DNA of 64,000 bases from Halictus rubicundus (taxonomy: Eukaryota > Arthropoda > Insecta > Hymenoptera > Halictidae), in contig NW_027488629.1 in the NCBI RefSeq assembly GCF_050948215.1, forward strand, positions 372,001 through 436,000, read 5' to 3'. Position numbers and translations under genes: made by a program. Shown here piece after piece: positions 50,560 through 64,000 of this stretch. Within the stretch, counting starts at the first letter, position 1. Each line of letters opens with the position of its first letter. The notes beneath the pieces were generated by a model that was not told where the DNA came from, searched no databases, and was given only the letters and a program-made list of their open reading frames with translations.

Positions 50560-53500
50560 GATAGGATAGGATAGAGGATAGGATAGGATAGAGGATAGGA
50601 TAGGATAGAGTATAGAATAGGATAGAGCATAGGATAGGATAGGATTGAGGGTAGGATAGGATAGAGGATAGGATAGGATAGAGGATAGGATAGGGGATTG
50701 GATAGGATAGAGGACAGGAGACGATAGAAGATAAGATAGGGGATTGGATAGGATAGAGGAAAGGAGACGATAGAGATTGGATAGGATAGATGATATTATA
50801 GGAGAGAGGATAGGATATGATAGAGGATACGATATTATAGAGGATAGGACAGGATAGAGGATAGGATAGGATAGAGGATAGGATAGGATAGAGGATAGGT
50901 TAGGATAGAGGATAGGATAGGATAGAGGATAGGATAGGATAGAGGATAGGATAGGATAGAGGATAGGATAGGATAGAGGATAGGATAGGATAGAGGATAG
51001 GATAGGATAGAGGATAGGATAGCATTGAGGATAGGATAGGATAGTCGATAGGGTAGGATAGAGCAGACGATAGAGGATAGGATAGGATAGAGGATAGGGG
51101 AGGAGATTGGATAGGATAGAGGATACGATAGGGTAGATGATATCATAGGCAAGAGGATAGGATATGATAGAGGATACGATATTATAGAGGATAGGATAGG
51201 ATAGAGAATAAGATAGGATAGAGGATAGGTTAGGATAGAGTATATGATAGGATAGAGGATAGGATAGCATAGAGGATAGGATAGGATAGAGGATAGGATA
51301 GGATAGAGGATAGGATAGGATAGTGGATAGGATAGCATAGAGGATAGGATAGGATAGAGGATAGGATAGGATAGAGGACAGGATAGGATAGAGGATAGGA
51401 TAGGATAGGATAGAGGATAGGATAGGATAGAGGATAGGATAGGATAGAGGATAGGATAGGATAGAGGATAGGATAGGATAGAGGATAGGATAGGATAGAG
51501 GATAGGATAGGATAGAGGATAGGATAGGATAGAGGATAGGATAGGATAGAGGATAGGATAGGATAGAGGATAGGATAGGATAGAGGATAGGATAGGATAG
51601 AGGATAGGATAGGATAGAGGATAGGATAGAATAGAGGATAGGATAGGATAGAGGATAGGATAGGATAGAGGATAGGATAGAGGATTGGTTAGTATAAAGG
51701 ATAGGAGAGGATAGAGGATAGGATAGGATTGAGGATAGGATAGGATAGAGGATAGGATAGGATAGAGGATAGGATAGAGGATTGGTTAGTATAAAGGATA
51801 GGAGAGGATAGAGGATAGGATAGGATTGAGGATAGGATAGGATAGAGGATAGGATAGGATAGAGCATAGGATAGGATAGGATTGAGGGTAGGATAGGATA
51901 GAGGATAGGATAGGATAGAGGATAGGATAGGATAGAGGATAGGATAGGATAGAGCATAGGATAGGATAGGATTGAGGGTAGGATAGGATAGAGGATAGGA
52001 TAGGATAGAGGATAGGATAGGATAGAGGATAGGATAGAGGATAGGATAGGATAGAGGATATGATAGAGGATAGGATAGACGATTGGATAGGATACAGGAT
52101 ATTATAGGATAGAGGATATGATACGATAGCGGATAGGATATAATGGAGTATACGATAGTAATGAGGATAGGATAGCGTTGAGGATAGGATAGGATAGACG
52201 ATAGGATAGGATAGAGGATAGGATAGGATAGAGGATAGGTTAGGATAGAGGATAGGATAGGATAGAGGATAGGATAGGATAGAGGATAGGATAGGATAGA
52301 GGATAGGATAGGATAGAGGATAGGATAGGATAGAGGATAGGATAGGATAGAGGATAGGATAGAATAGAGGATAGGATAGGATAGAGGATAGGATAGGATA
52401 GAGGATAGGATAGAGGATAGGATAGGATAGAGGATAGGATAGAGGATTGGTTAGTATAAAGGATAGGAGAGGATAGAGGATAGGATAGGATTGAGGATAG
52501 GATAGGATAGAGGATAGGATAGGATAGAGGATAGGATAGAGGATTGGTTAGTATAAAGGATAGGAGAGGATAGAGGATAGGATAGGATTGAGGATAGGAT
52601 AGGATAGAGGATAGGATAGGATAGAGCATAGGATAGGATAGGATTGAGGGTAGGATAGGATAGAGGATAGGATAGGATAGAGGATAGGATAGGATAGAGG
52701 ATAGGATAGAGGATAGGATAGGATAGAGGATATGATAGGATAGAGGATAGGTTAGGATAGAGGATAGGATAGGATAGAGGATAGGATAGGATAGAGGATA
52801 GGATAGGATAGAGGATAGGATAGGATAGAGGATAGGATAGAGGATAGTATAGAGGATTGGATAGGATAGAGGATATGATAGGATAGCGGATAGGATATAA
52901 TGGAGTATAGGATAGGAATGAGGATAGGATAGCGTTGAGGATTGGATAGGATAGAGGATATTATAGGATAGAGGATATGATACGATAGCGGATAGGATAT
53001 AATGGAGTATAGGATAGTAATGAGGATAGGATAGCGTTGAGGATAGGATAGGATAGAGGATAGGATAGGATAGAGGATAGGATAGAATAGAGGATAGGAT
53101 AGGATAGAGGATAGGATAGGATAGAGGATAGGATAGAGGATTGGTTAGTATAAAGGATAGGAGAGGATAGAGGATAGGATAGGATTGAGGATAGGATAGG
53201 ATAGAGGATAGGATAGGATAGAGGATAGGATAGAGGATTGGTTAGTATAAAGGATAGGAGAGGATAGAGGATAGGATAGGATTGAGGATAGGATAGGATA
53301 GAGGATAGGATAGGATAGAGCATAGGATAGGATAGGATTGAGGGTAGGATAGGATAGAGGATAGGATATAATAGAGGATAGGATAGGATAGAGGATAGGA
53401 TAGAGGATAGGATAGGATAGAGGATAGGATAGAGGATAGGATAGGATAGAGGATATGATAGGATAGAGGATAGGTTAGGATAGAGGATAGGATAGGATAG

Positions 53501-53870
53501 AGGATAGGTTAGGATAGAGGATATTATAGGATAGAGGATATGATACGATAGCGGATAGGATATAATGGAGTATAGGATAGTAATGAGGATAGGATAGCGT
53601 TGAGGATAGGATAGGGTAGAGGATAGGATAGGATAGAGGATAGGTTAGGATAGAGGATAGGATAGGATAGAGGATAGGATAGGATAGAGGATAGGATAGG
53701 ATAGAGGATAGGATAGGATAGAGGATAGGATAGGATAGAGGATAGGATAGGATAGAGGATAGGATAGCATTGAGGATAGGATAGGATAGTCGATAGGGTA
53801 GGATAGAGCAGACGATAGAGGATAGGATAGGATAGAGGATAGGGGAGGAGATTGGATAGGATAGAGGATA
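50560..53870. repeat. Right-arm higher-order repeat, copy 1
   Basis: It shares variant order with 55600-58920 at an offset drifting from about 5045 to 5062 bp. Frames at 52240-52629 and 57302-57691 translate identically, as do 52961-53323 and 58011-58373. Similarity stops at about 53870, where copy 2 continues into the GGCAAGAGG box and this copy does not. Confidence 0.7.
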
Positions 53871-55599
53871 GGATAGGATAGAGGATAGGATAGGATAGAG
53901 GATAGGATAGGATAGAGGATAGGATAGGATAGAGGATAGGATAGGATAGAGGATAGGATAGGATAGAGGATAGGATAGGATAGAGGATAGGATAGGATAG
54001 AGGATAGGATAGGATAGAGGATAGGATAGGATAGAGGATAGGATAGGATAGAGGATAGGATAGGATAGAGGATAGGATAGGATAGAGGATAGGATAGGAT
54101 AGAGGATAGGATAGAATAGAGGATAGGATAGGATAGAGGATAGGATAGGATAGAGGATAGGATAGAGGATTGGTTAGTATAAAGGATAGGAGAGGATAGA
54201 GGATAGGATAGGATTGAGGATAGGATAGGATAGAGGATAGGATAGGATAGAGGATAGGATAGAGGATTGGTTAGTATAAAGGATAGGAGAGGATAGAGGA
54301 TAGGATAGGATTGAGGATAGGATAGGATAGAGGATAGGATAGGATAGAGCATAGGATAGGATAGGATTGAGGGTAGGATAGGATAGAGGATAGGATAGGA
54401 TAGAGGATAGGATAGGATAGAGGATAGGATAGGATAGAGCATAGGATAGGATAGGATTGAGGGTAGGATAGGATAGAGTATAGGATAGGATAGAGGATAG
54501 GATAGGATAGAGGATAGGATAGAGGATAGGATAGGATAGAGGATAGGATAGGATAGAGGATATGATAGAGGATAGGATAGACGATTGGATAGGATAGAGG
54601 ATATTATAGGATAGAGGATATGATACGATAGCGGATAGGATATAATGGAGTATACGATAGTAATGAGGATAGGATAGCGTTGAGGATAGGATAGGATAGA
54701 CGATAGGATAGGATAGAGGATAGGATAGGATAGAGGATAGGTTAGGATAGAGGATAGGATAGGATAGAGGATAGGATAGGATAGAGGATAGGATAGGATA
54801 GAGGATAGGATAGGATAGAGGATAGGATAGGATAGGATAGAGGATAGGATAGGATAGAGGATAGGATAGAATAGAGGATAGGATAAGATAGAGGATAGGA
54901 TAGGATAGAGGATAGGATAGAGCATTGGTTAGTATAAAGGATAGGAGAGGATAGAGGACAGGATAGGATTGAGGATAGGATAGGATAGAGGATAGGATAG
55001 GATAGAGGATAGGATAGAGGATTGGTTAGTATAAAGGATAGGAGAGGATAGAGGATAGGATAGGATTGAGGATAGGATAGGATAGAGGATAGGATAGGAT
55101 AGAGCATAGGATAGGATAGGATTGAGGGTAGGATAGGATAGAGGATAGGATAGGATAGAGGATAGGATAGGATAGAGGATAGGATAGAGGATAGGATAGG
55201 ATAGAGGATATGATAGGATAGAGGATAGGTTAGGATAGAGGATAGGATAGGATAGAGGATAGGATAGGATAGAGGATAGGATAGGATAGAGGATAGGATA
55301 GGATAGAGGATAGGATAGAGGATAGTATAGAGGATTGGATAGGATAGAGGATATGATAGGATAGCGGATAGGATATAATGGAGTATAGGATAGCGTTGAG
55401 GATTGGATAGGATAGAGGATATTATAGGATAGAGGATATGATACGATAGCGGATAGGATATAATGGAGTATAGGATAGTAATGAGGATAGGATAGCGTTG
55501 AGGATAGGATAGGATAGAGGATAGGTTAGGATAGAGGATAGGATAGGATAGAGTATAGGATAGGATAGAGGATAGGATAGGATAGAGGATAGGTTAGGA

Positions 55600-58500
55600 T
55601 AGAGGATAGGATACGATAGAGGATAGGATAGGATAGAGGATAGGATAGGATAGAGTATAGAATAGGATAGAGCATAGGATAGGATAGGATTGAGGGTAGG
55701 ATAGGATAGAGGATAGGATAGGATAGAGGATAGGATAGGGGATTGGATAGGATAGAGGACAGGAGACGATAGAAGATAAGATAGGGGATTGGATAGGATA
55801 GAGGAAAGGAGACGATAGAGATTGGATAGGATAGATGATATTATAGGAGAGAGGATAGGATATGATAGAGGATACGATATTATAGAGGATAGGACAGGAT
55901 AGAGGATAGGATAGGATAGAGGATAGGATAGGATAGAGGATAGGTTAGGATAGAGGATAGGATAGGATAGAGGATAGGATAGGATAGAGGATAGGATAGG
56001 ATAGAGGATAGGATAGGATAGAGGATAGGATAGGATAGAGGATAGGATAGGATAGAGGATAGGATAGCATTGAGGATAGGATAGGATAGTCGATAGGGTA
56101 GGATAGAGCAGACGATAGAGGATAGGATAGGATAGAGGATAGGGGAGGAGATTGGATAGGATAGAGGATACGATATTGTAGATGATATCATAGGCAAGAG
56201 GATAGGATATGATAGAGGATACGATATTATAGAGGATAGGATAGGATAGAGAATAAGATAGGATAGAGGATAGGTTAGGATAGAGTATATGATAGGATAG
56301 AGGATAGGATAGCATAGAGGATAGGATAGGATAGAGGATAGGATAGGATAGAGGATAGGATAGGATAGTGGATAGGATAGCATAGAGGATAGGATAGGAT
56401 AGAGGATAGGATAGGATAGAGGACAGGATAGGATAGAGGATAGGATAGGATAGGATAGAGGATAGGATAGGATAGAGGATAGGATAGGATAGAGGATAGG
56501 ATAGGATAGAGGATAGGATAGGATAGAGGATAGGATAGGATAGAGGATAGGATAGGATAGAGGATAGGATAGGATAGAGGATAGGATAGGATAGAGGATA
56601 GGATAGGATAGAGGATAGGATAGGATAGAGGATAGGATAGGATAGAGGATAGGATAGGATAGAGGATAGGATAGGATAGAGGATAGGATAGAATAGAGGA
56701 TAGGATAGGATAGAGGATAGGATAGGATAGAGGATAGGATAGAGGATTGGTTAGTATAAAGGATAGGAGAGGATAGAGGATAGGATAGGATTGAGGATAG
56801 GATAGGATAGAGGATAGGATAGGATAGAGGATAGGATAGAGGATTGGTTAGTATAAAGGATAGGAGAGGATAGAGGATAGGATAGGATTGAGGATAGGAT
56901 AGGATAGAGGATAGGATAGGATAGAGCATAGGATAGGATAGGATTGAGGGTAGGATAGGATAGAGGATAGGATAGGATAGAGGATAGGATAGGATAGAGG
57001 ATAGGATAGGATAGAGCATAGGATAGGATAGGATTGAGGGTAGGATAGGATAGAGGATAGGATAGGATAGAGGATAGGATAGGATAGAGGATAGGATAGA
57101 GGATAGGATAGGATAGAGGATATGATAGAGGATAGGATAGACGATTGGATAGGATAGAGGATATTATAGGATAGAGGATATGATACGATAGCGGATAGGA
57201 TATAATGGAGTATACGATAGTAATGAGGATAGGATAGCGTTGAGGATAGGATAGGATAGACGATAGGATAGGATAGAGGATAGGATAGGATAGAGGATAG
57301 GTTAGGATAGAGGATAGGATAGGATAGAGGATAGGATAGGATAGAGGATAGGATAGGATAGAGGATAGGATAGGATAGAGGATAGGATAGGATAGAGGAT
57401 AGGATAGGATAGAGGATAGGATAGAATAGAGGATAGGATAGGATAGAGGATAGGATAGGATAGAGGATAGGATAGAGGATAGGATAGGATAGAGGATAGG
57501 ATAGAGGATTGGTTAGTATAAAGGATAGGAGAGGATAGAGGATAGGATAGGATTGAGGATAGGATAGGATAGAGGATAGGATAGGATAGAGGATAGGATA
57601 GAGGATTGGTTAGTATAAAGGATAGGAGAGGATAGAGGATAGGATAGGATTGAGGATAGGATAGGATAGAGGATAGGATAGGATAGAGCATAGGATAGGA
57701 TAGGATTGAGGGTAGGATAGGATAGAGGATAGGATAGGATAGAGGATAGGATAGGATAGAGGATAGGATAGAGGATAGGATAGGATAGAGGATATGATAG
57801 GATAGAGGATAGGTTAGGATAGAGGATAGGATAGGATAGAGGATAGGATAGGATAGAGGATAGGATAGGATAGAGGATAGGATAGGATAGAGGATAGTAT
57901 AGAGGATTGGATAGGATAGAGGATATGATAGGATAGCGGATAGGATATAATGGAGTATAGGATAGGAATGAGGATAGGATAGCGTTGAGGATTGGATAGG
58001 ATAGAGGATATTATAGGATAGAGGATATGATACGATAGCGGATAGGATATAATGGAGTATAGGATAGTAATGAGGATAGGATAGCGTTGAGGATAGGATA
58101 GGATAGAGGATAGGATAGGATAGAGGATAGGATAGAATAGAGGATAGGATAGGATAGAGGATAGGATAGGATAGAGGATAGGATAGAGGATTGGTTAGTA
58201 TAAAGGATAGGAGAGGATAGAGGATAGGATAGGATTGAGGATAGGATAGGATAGAGGATAGGATAGGATAGAGGATAGGATAGAGGATTGGTTAGTATAA
58301 AGGATAGGAGAGGATAGAGGATAGGATAGGATTGAGGATAGGATAGGATAGAGGATAGGATAGGATAGAGCATAGGATAGGATAGGATTGAGGGTAGGAT
58401 AGGATAGAGGATAGGATATAATAGAGGATAGGATAGGATAGAGGATAGGATAGAGGATAGGATAGGATAGAGGATAGGATAGAGGATAGGATAGGATAGA

Positions 58501-58920
58501 GGATATGATAGGATAGAGGATAGGTTAGGATAGAGGATAGGATAGGATAGAGGATAGGTTAGGATAGAGGATATTATAGGATAGAGGATATGATACGATA
58601 GCGGATAGGATATAATGGAGTATAGGATAGTAATGAGGATAGGATAGCGTTGAGGATAGGATAGGGTAGAGGATAGGATAGGATAGAGGATAGGTTAGGA
58701 TAGAGGATAGGATAGGATAGAGGATAGGATAGGATAGAGGATAGGATAGGATAGAGGATAGGATAGGATAGAGGATAGGATAGGATAGAGGATAGGATAG
58801 GATAGAGGATAGGATAGCATTGAGGATAGGATAGGATAGTCGATAGGGTAGGATAGAGCAGACGATAGAGGATAGGATAGGATAGAGGATAGGGGAGGAG
58901 ATTGGATAGGATAGAGGATA
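55600..58920. repeat. Right-arm higher-order repeat, copy 2
   Basis: This is the partner of 50560-53870. The small offset drift across the block shows that units have been gained or lost since duplication. Ends are approximate. Confidence 0.7.
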
Positions 58921-61900
58921 CGATAGGGTAGATGATATCATAGGCAAGAGGATAGGATATGATAGAGGATACGATATTATAGAGGATAGGATAGGATAGA
59001 GAATAAGATAGGATAGAGGATAGGTTAGGATAGAGTATATGATAGGATAGAGGATAGGATAGCATAGAGGATAGGATAGGATAGAGGATAGGATAGGATA
59101 GAGGATAGGATAGGATAGTGGATAGGATAGCATAGAGGATAGGATAGGATAGAGGATAGGATAGGATAGAGGACAGGATAGGATAGAGGATAGGATAGGA
59201 TAGGATAGAGGATAGGATAGGATAGAGGATAGGATAGGATAGAGGATAGGATAGGATAGAGGATAGGATAGGATAGAGGATAGGATAGGATAGAGGATAG
59301 GATAGGATAGAGGATAGGATAGGATAGAGGATAGGATAGGATAGAGGATAGGATAGGATAGAGGATAGGATAGGATTGGATAGAGGATAGGATAGGATAG
59401 AGGATAGGATAGGATAGAGGATAGGATAGGATAGAGGATAGGATAGGATAGAGGATAGGATAGGATAGAGGATAGGATAGGATAGAGGATAGGATAGGAT
59501 AGAGGATAGGATAGGATAGAGGATAGGTTAGGATAGAGGATAGGATAGGATAGAGGATAGGATAGGATAGAGGATAGGATAGGATAGGATAGAGGATAGG
59601 ATAGGATAGAGGATAGGATAGGATAGAGGATAGGATTGGATAGAGAATAGGATAGGATATAGGATAGATAATATGATAGGATATAGGATATTATAGGATA
59701 GAGGATAGGATAGAATAGAGGATAGGATAGGATAGAGGATAGGATAGGATAGAGGATAGGATAGGATTGAGGATAGGATAGGATAGAGGATAGGATAGGA
59801 TAGAGCATAGGATAGGATAGGATTGAGGGTAGGATAGGATAGAGGATAGGATAGGATAGAGGATAGGATAGGATAGAGGATAGGATAGAGGATAGGATAG
59901 GATAGACGATAGGATAGGATAGAGGATAGGATAGGATAGAGGATAGGTTAGGATAGAGGATAGGATAGGATAGAGGATAGGATAGGATAGAAGATAGGAT
60001 AGGATAGAGGATAGGATAGGATAGAGGATAGGATAGGATAGAGGATAGGATAGGATAGAGGATAGGATAGAATAGAGGATAGGATAGGATAGAGGATAGG
60101 ATAGGATAGAGGATAGGATAGAGGATTGGTTAGTATAAAGGATAGGAGAGGATAGAGGATAGGATAGGATTGAGGATAGGATAGGATAGAGGATAGGATA
60201 GGATAGAGGATAGGATAGAGGATTGGTTAGTATAAAGGATAGGAGAGGATAGAGGATAGGATAGGATTGAGGATAGGATAGGATAGAGGATAGGATAGGA
60301 TAGAGCATAGGATAGGATAGGATTGAGGGTAGGATAGGATAGAGGATAGGATAGGATAGAGGATAGGATAGGATAGAGGATAGGATAGAGGATAGGATAG
60401 GATAGAGGATATGATAGGATAGAGGATAGGTTAGGATAGAGGATAGGATAGGATAGAGGATAGGATAGGATAGAGGATAGGATAGGATAGAGGATAGGAT
60501 AGGATAGAGGATAGGATAGAGGATAGTATAGAGGATTGGATAGGATAGAGGATATGATAGGATAGCGGATAGGATATAATGGAGTATAGGATAGGAATGA
60601 GGATAGGATAGCGTTGAGGATTGGATAGGATAGAGGATATTATAGGATAGAGGATATGATACGATAGCGGATAGGATATAATGGAGTATAGGATAGTAAT
60701 GAGGATAGGATAGCGTTGAGGATAGGATAGGATAGAGGATAGGTTAGGATAGAGGATAGGATAGGATAGAGTATAGGATAGAATAGAGGATAGGATAGGA
60801 TAGAGGATAGGTTAGGATAGAGGATAGGATACGATAGAGGATAGGATAGGATAGAGGATAGGATAGGGGATTGGATAGGATAGAGGATAGGAGACGATGG
60901 AGGATAGGATAGGATTGAGGATAGGATAGGATAGAGGATTGGATACTATAAAGGATAGGTGAGGATAGAGAATAGGATAGCATTGAGGATAGGATAGGAT
61001 AGTGGATAGGATAGGATAGAGCAGACGATAGAGGATAGGATAGGATAGAGCAGACGATAGAGGATAGGATAGGATAGAGGATAGGGTAGGAGATTGGATA
61101 GGATAGTAGATAGGATAGAGGATAGGATAGGATAGAGGATATGATAGAGGATAGGATAGACGATTGGATAGGATAGAGGATATTATAGGATAGAGGATAT
61201 GATACGATAGCGGATAGGATATAATGGAGTATACGATAGTAATGAGGATAGGATAGCGTTGAGGATAGGATAGGATAGACGATAGGATAGGATAGAGGAT
61301 AGGATAGGATAGAGGATAGGTTAGGATAGTGGATAGGATAGGATAGAGGATAGGATAGGATAGAGGATAGGATAGGATAGAGGATAGGATAGGATAGAGG
61401 ATAGGATAGGATAGAGGATAGGATAGGATAGAGGATAGGATAGAATAGAGGATAGGATAGGATAGAGGATAGGATAGGATAGAGGATAGGATAGAGGATT
61501 GGTTAGTATAAAGGATAGGAGAGGATAGAGGATAGGATAGGATTGAGGATAGGATAGGATAGAGGATAGGATAGGATAGAGGATAGGATAGAGGATTGGT
61601 TAGTATAAAGGATAGGAGAGGATAGAGGATAGGATAGGATTGAGGATAGGATAGGATAGAGGATAGGATAGGATAGAGCATAGGATAGGATAGGATTGAG
61701 GGTAGGATAGGATAGAGGATAGGATAGGATAGAGGATAGGATAGGATAGAGGATAGGATAGAGGATAGGATAGGATAGAGGATAGGATAGAGGATAGGAT
61801 AGGATAGAGGATATGATAGGATAGAGGATAGGTTAGGATAGAGGATAGGATAGGATAGAGGATAGGTTAGGATAGAGGATATTATAGGATAGAGGATATG

Positions 61901-64000
61901 ATACGATAGCGGATAGGATATAATGGAGTATAGGATAGTAATGAGGATAGGATAGCGTTGAGGATAGGATAGGATAGAGGATAGGATAGGATAGAGGATA
62001 GGTTAGGATAGAGGATAGGATAGGATAGAGGATAGGATAGGATAGAGGATAGGATAGGATAGGATAGAGGATAGGATAGGATAGAGGATAGGATAGGATA
62101 GAGGATAGGATAGGATAGAGGATAGGATAGCATTGAGGATAGGATAGGATAGTCGATAGGGTAGGATAGAGCAGACGATAGAGGATAGGATAGGATAGAG
62201 GATAGGGGAGGAGATTGGATAGGATAGAGGATACGATAGGGTAGATGATATCATAGGCAAGAGGATAGGATAGGATAGGATAGAGGATAGGATAGGATAG
62301 AGGATAGGATAGGATAGAGGATAGGATAGGATAGAGGATAGGATAGGATAGAGGATAGGATAGGATAGAGGATAGGATAGGATAGAGGATAGGATAGGAT
62401 AGAGGATAGGATAGGATAGAGGATAGGATAGGATAGAGGATAGGATAGGATAGAGGATAGGATAGGATAGAGGATAGGATAGAATAGAGGATAGGATAGG
62501 ATAGAGGATAGGATAGGATAGAGGATAGGATAGAGGATTGGTTAGTATAAAGGATAGGAGAGGATAGAGGATAGGATAGGATTGAGGATAGGATAGGATA
62601 GAGGATAGGATAGGATAGAGGATAGGATAGAGGATTGGTTAGTATAAAGGATAGGAGAGGATAGAGGATAGGATAGGATTGAGGATAGGATAGGATAGAG
62701 GATAGGATAGGATAGAGCATAGGATAGGATAGGATTGAGGGTAGGATAGGATAGAGGATAGGATAGGATAGAGGATAGGATAGGATAGAGGATAGGATAG
62801 GATAGAGCATAGGATAGGATAGGATTGAGGGTAGGATAGGATAGAGGATAGGATAGGATAGAGGATAGGATAGGATAGAGGATAGGATAGAGGATAGGAT
62901 AGAGGATAGGATAGGATAGAGGATATGATAGAGGATAGGATAGACGATTGGATAGGATAGAGGATATTATAGGATAGAGGATAGGATATGATAGAGGATA
63001 CGATATTATAGAGGATAGGATAGGATAGAGAATAAGATAGGATAGAGGATAGGTTAGGATAGAGTATATGATAGGATAGAGGATAGGATAGCATAGAGGA
63101 TAGGATAGGATAGAGGATAGGATAGGATAGAGGATAGGATAGGATAGTGGATAGGATAGCATAGAGGATAGGATAGGATAGAGGATAGGATAGGATAGAG
63201 GACAGGATAGGATAGAGGATAGGATAGGATAGGATAGAGGATAGGATAGGATAGAGGATAGGATAGGATAGAGGATAGGATAGGATAGAGGATAGGATAG
63301 GATAGAGGATAGGATAGGATAGAGGATAGGATAGGATAGAGGATAGGATAGGATAGAGGATAGGATAGGATAGAGGATAGGATAGGATAGAGGATAGGAT
63401 AGGATAGAGGATAGGATAGGATAGAGGATAGGATAGGATAGAGGATAGGATAGGATAGAGGATAGGATAGGATAGAGGATAGGATAGGATAGAGGATAGG
63501 ATAGGATAGAGGATAGGATAGGATAGAGGATAGGATAGGATAGAGGATAGGATAGGATAGAGGATAGGATAGGATAGAGGATAGGATAGGATAGAGGATA
63601 GGATAGAATAGAGGATAGGATAGGATAGAGGATAGGATAGGATAGAGGATAGGATAGAGGATTGGTTAGTATAAAGGATAGGAGAGGATAGAGGATAGGA
63701 TAGGATTGAGGATAGGATAGGATAGAGGATAGGATAGGATAGAGGATAGGATAGAGGATTGGTTAGTATAAAGGATAGGAGAGGATAGAGGATAGGATAG
63801 GATTGAGGATAGGATAGGATAGAGGATAGGATAGGATAGAGCATAGGATAGGATAGGATTGAGGGTAGGATAGGATAGAGGATAGGATAGGATAGAGGAT
63901 AGGATAGGATAGAGGATAGGATAGGATAGAGCATAGGATAGGATAGGATTGAGGGTAGGATAGGATAGAGGATAGGATAGGATAGAGGATAGGATAGGAT

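Larger units (their letters stand above)
48490..64000. repeat. Right arm of the same 17-bp satellite array
   Basis: The satellite resumes directly after the poly(A) tail, in the same orientation as the left arm, and runs past the window end. It uses the same 17-bp unit and most of the same variant boxes. It also has arm-specific versions: GGAGAGAGG replaces GGCAAGAGG at about 49550, 50795 and 55835, and the GACAGGAGACGAT box continues with AGAAG rather than ATAAG. Doublets of a box containing GAGCATAGG and GATTGAGGG are frequent. Minus-strand open frames, for example 49981-51957 (658 codons), are satellite translations with no gene-like features. No other gene is visible here. Confidence 0.97.

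Overview
The window is eukaryotic, almost certainly from an arthropod and most likely an insect. It has three parts: about 42.1 kb of tandem satellite DNA (1-42116), one full-length GC-rich non-LTR retrotransposon (42117-48489), and about 15.5 kb more of the same satellite (48490-64000). No other genes, tRNA or rRNA are visible. The insect assignment, tentatively Hymenoptera, rests on the R1-clade architecture of the retrotransposon, a clade best known from insects, and on the resemblance of the satellite to the insect telomere pentamer TTAGG. I could not run any database search.

The satellite is a 17-bp unit, AGAGGATAGGATAGGAT on the + strand. It is built from one heptamer (AGAGGAT) and two pentamers (AGGAT); 12-bp and 22-bp versions with one or three pentamers are mixed in. 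The consensus + strand has no C (7 A, 7 G, 3 T). Groups of sequence variants recur in blocks, so the array has higher-order structure. A block of about 6.9 kb is repeated at about 11.0, 17.85 and 24.78 kb. A block of about 2.3 kb is duplicated at an offset of 2356 bp (32.6-37.2 kb). In the right arm a block of about 3.3 kb recurs about 5.05 kb away (50.6-53.9 and 55.6-58.9 kb). The unit length is not a multiple of three and the minus strand has no stop codon, so the array yields long minus-strand open frames, up to 1056 codons. These are satellite translations and are not annotated as genes.

The retrotransposon lies on the + strand. It has a 593-bp structured 5' leader, ORF1 (gag-like, three zinc knuckles), ORF2 (APE-type endonuclease, reverse transcriptase, C-terminal CCHC), a 409-bp 3' UTR and a pure 29-A tail. 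Both ORFs are open and all the catalytic motifs I looked for are present, so the copy looks young and possibly active. ORF2 overlaps ORF1 in the -1 frame and has no AUG before or within its endonuclease domain. Comparison with empty sites of the same repeat context elsewhere in the array supports a target-site duplication of 18-19 bp.

The main hypothesis is that this is a telomere-like or subtelomeric array, (ATAGG)n-derived and one base from (TTAGG)n, colonised by a sequence-specific R1-clade element, in the manner of SART and TRAS elements in silkworm telomeres. One insertion in one window cannot prove target specificity.
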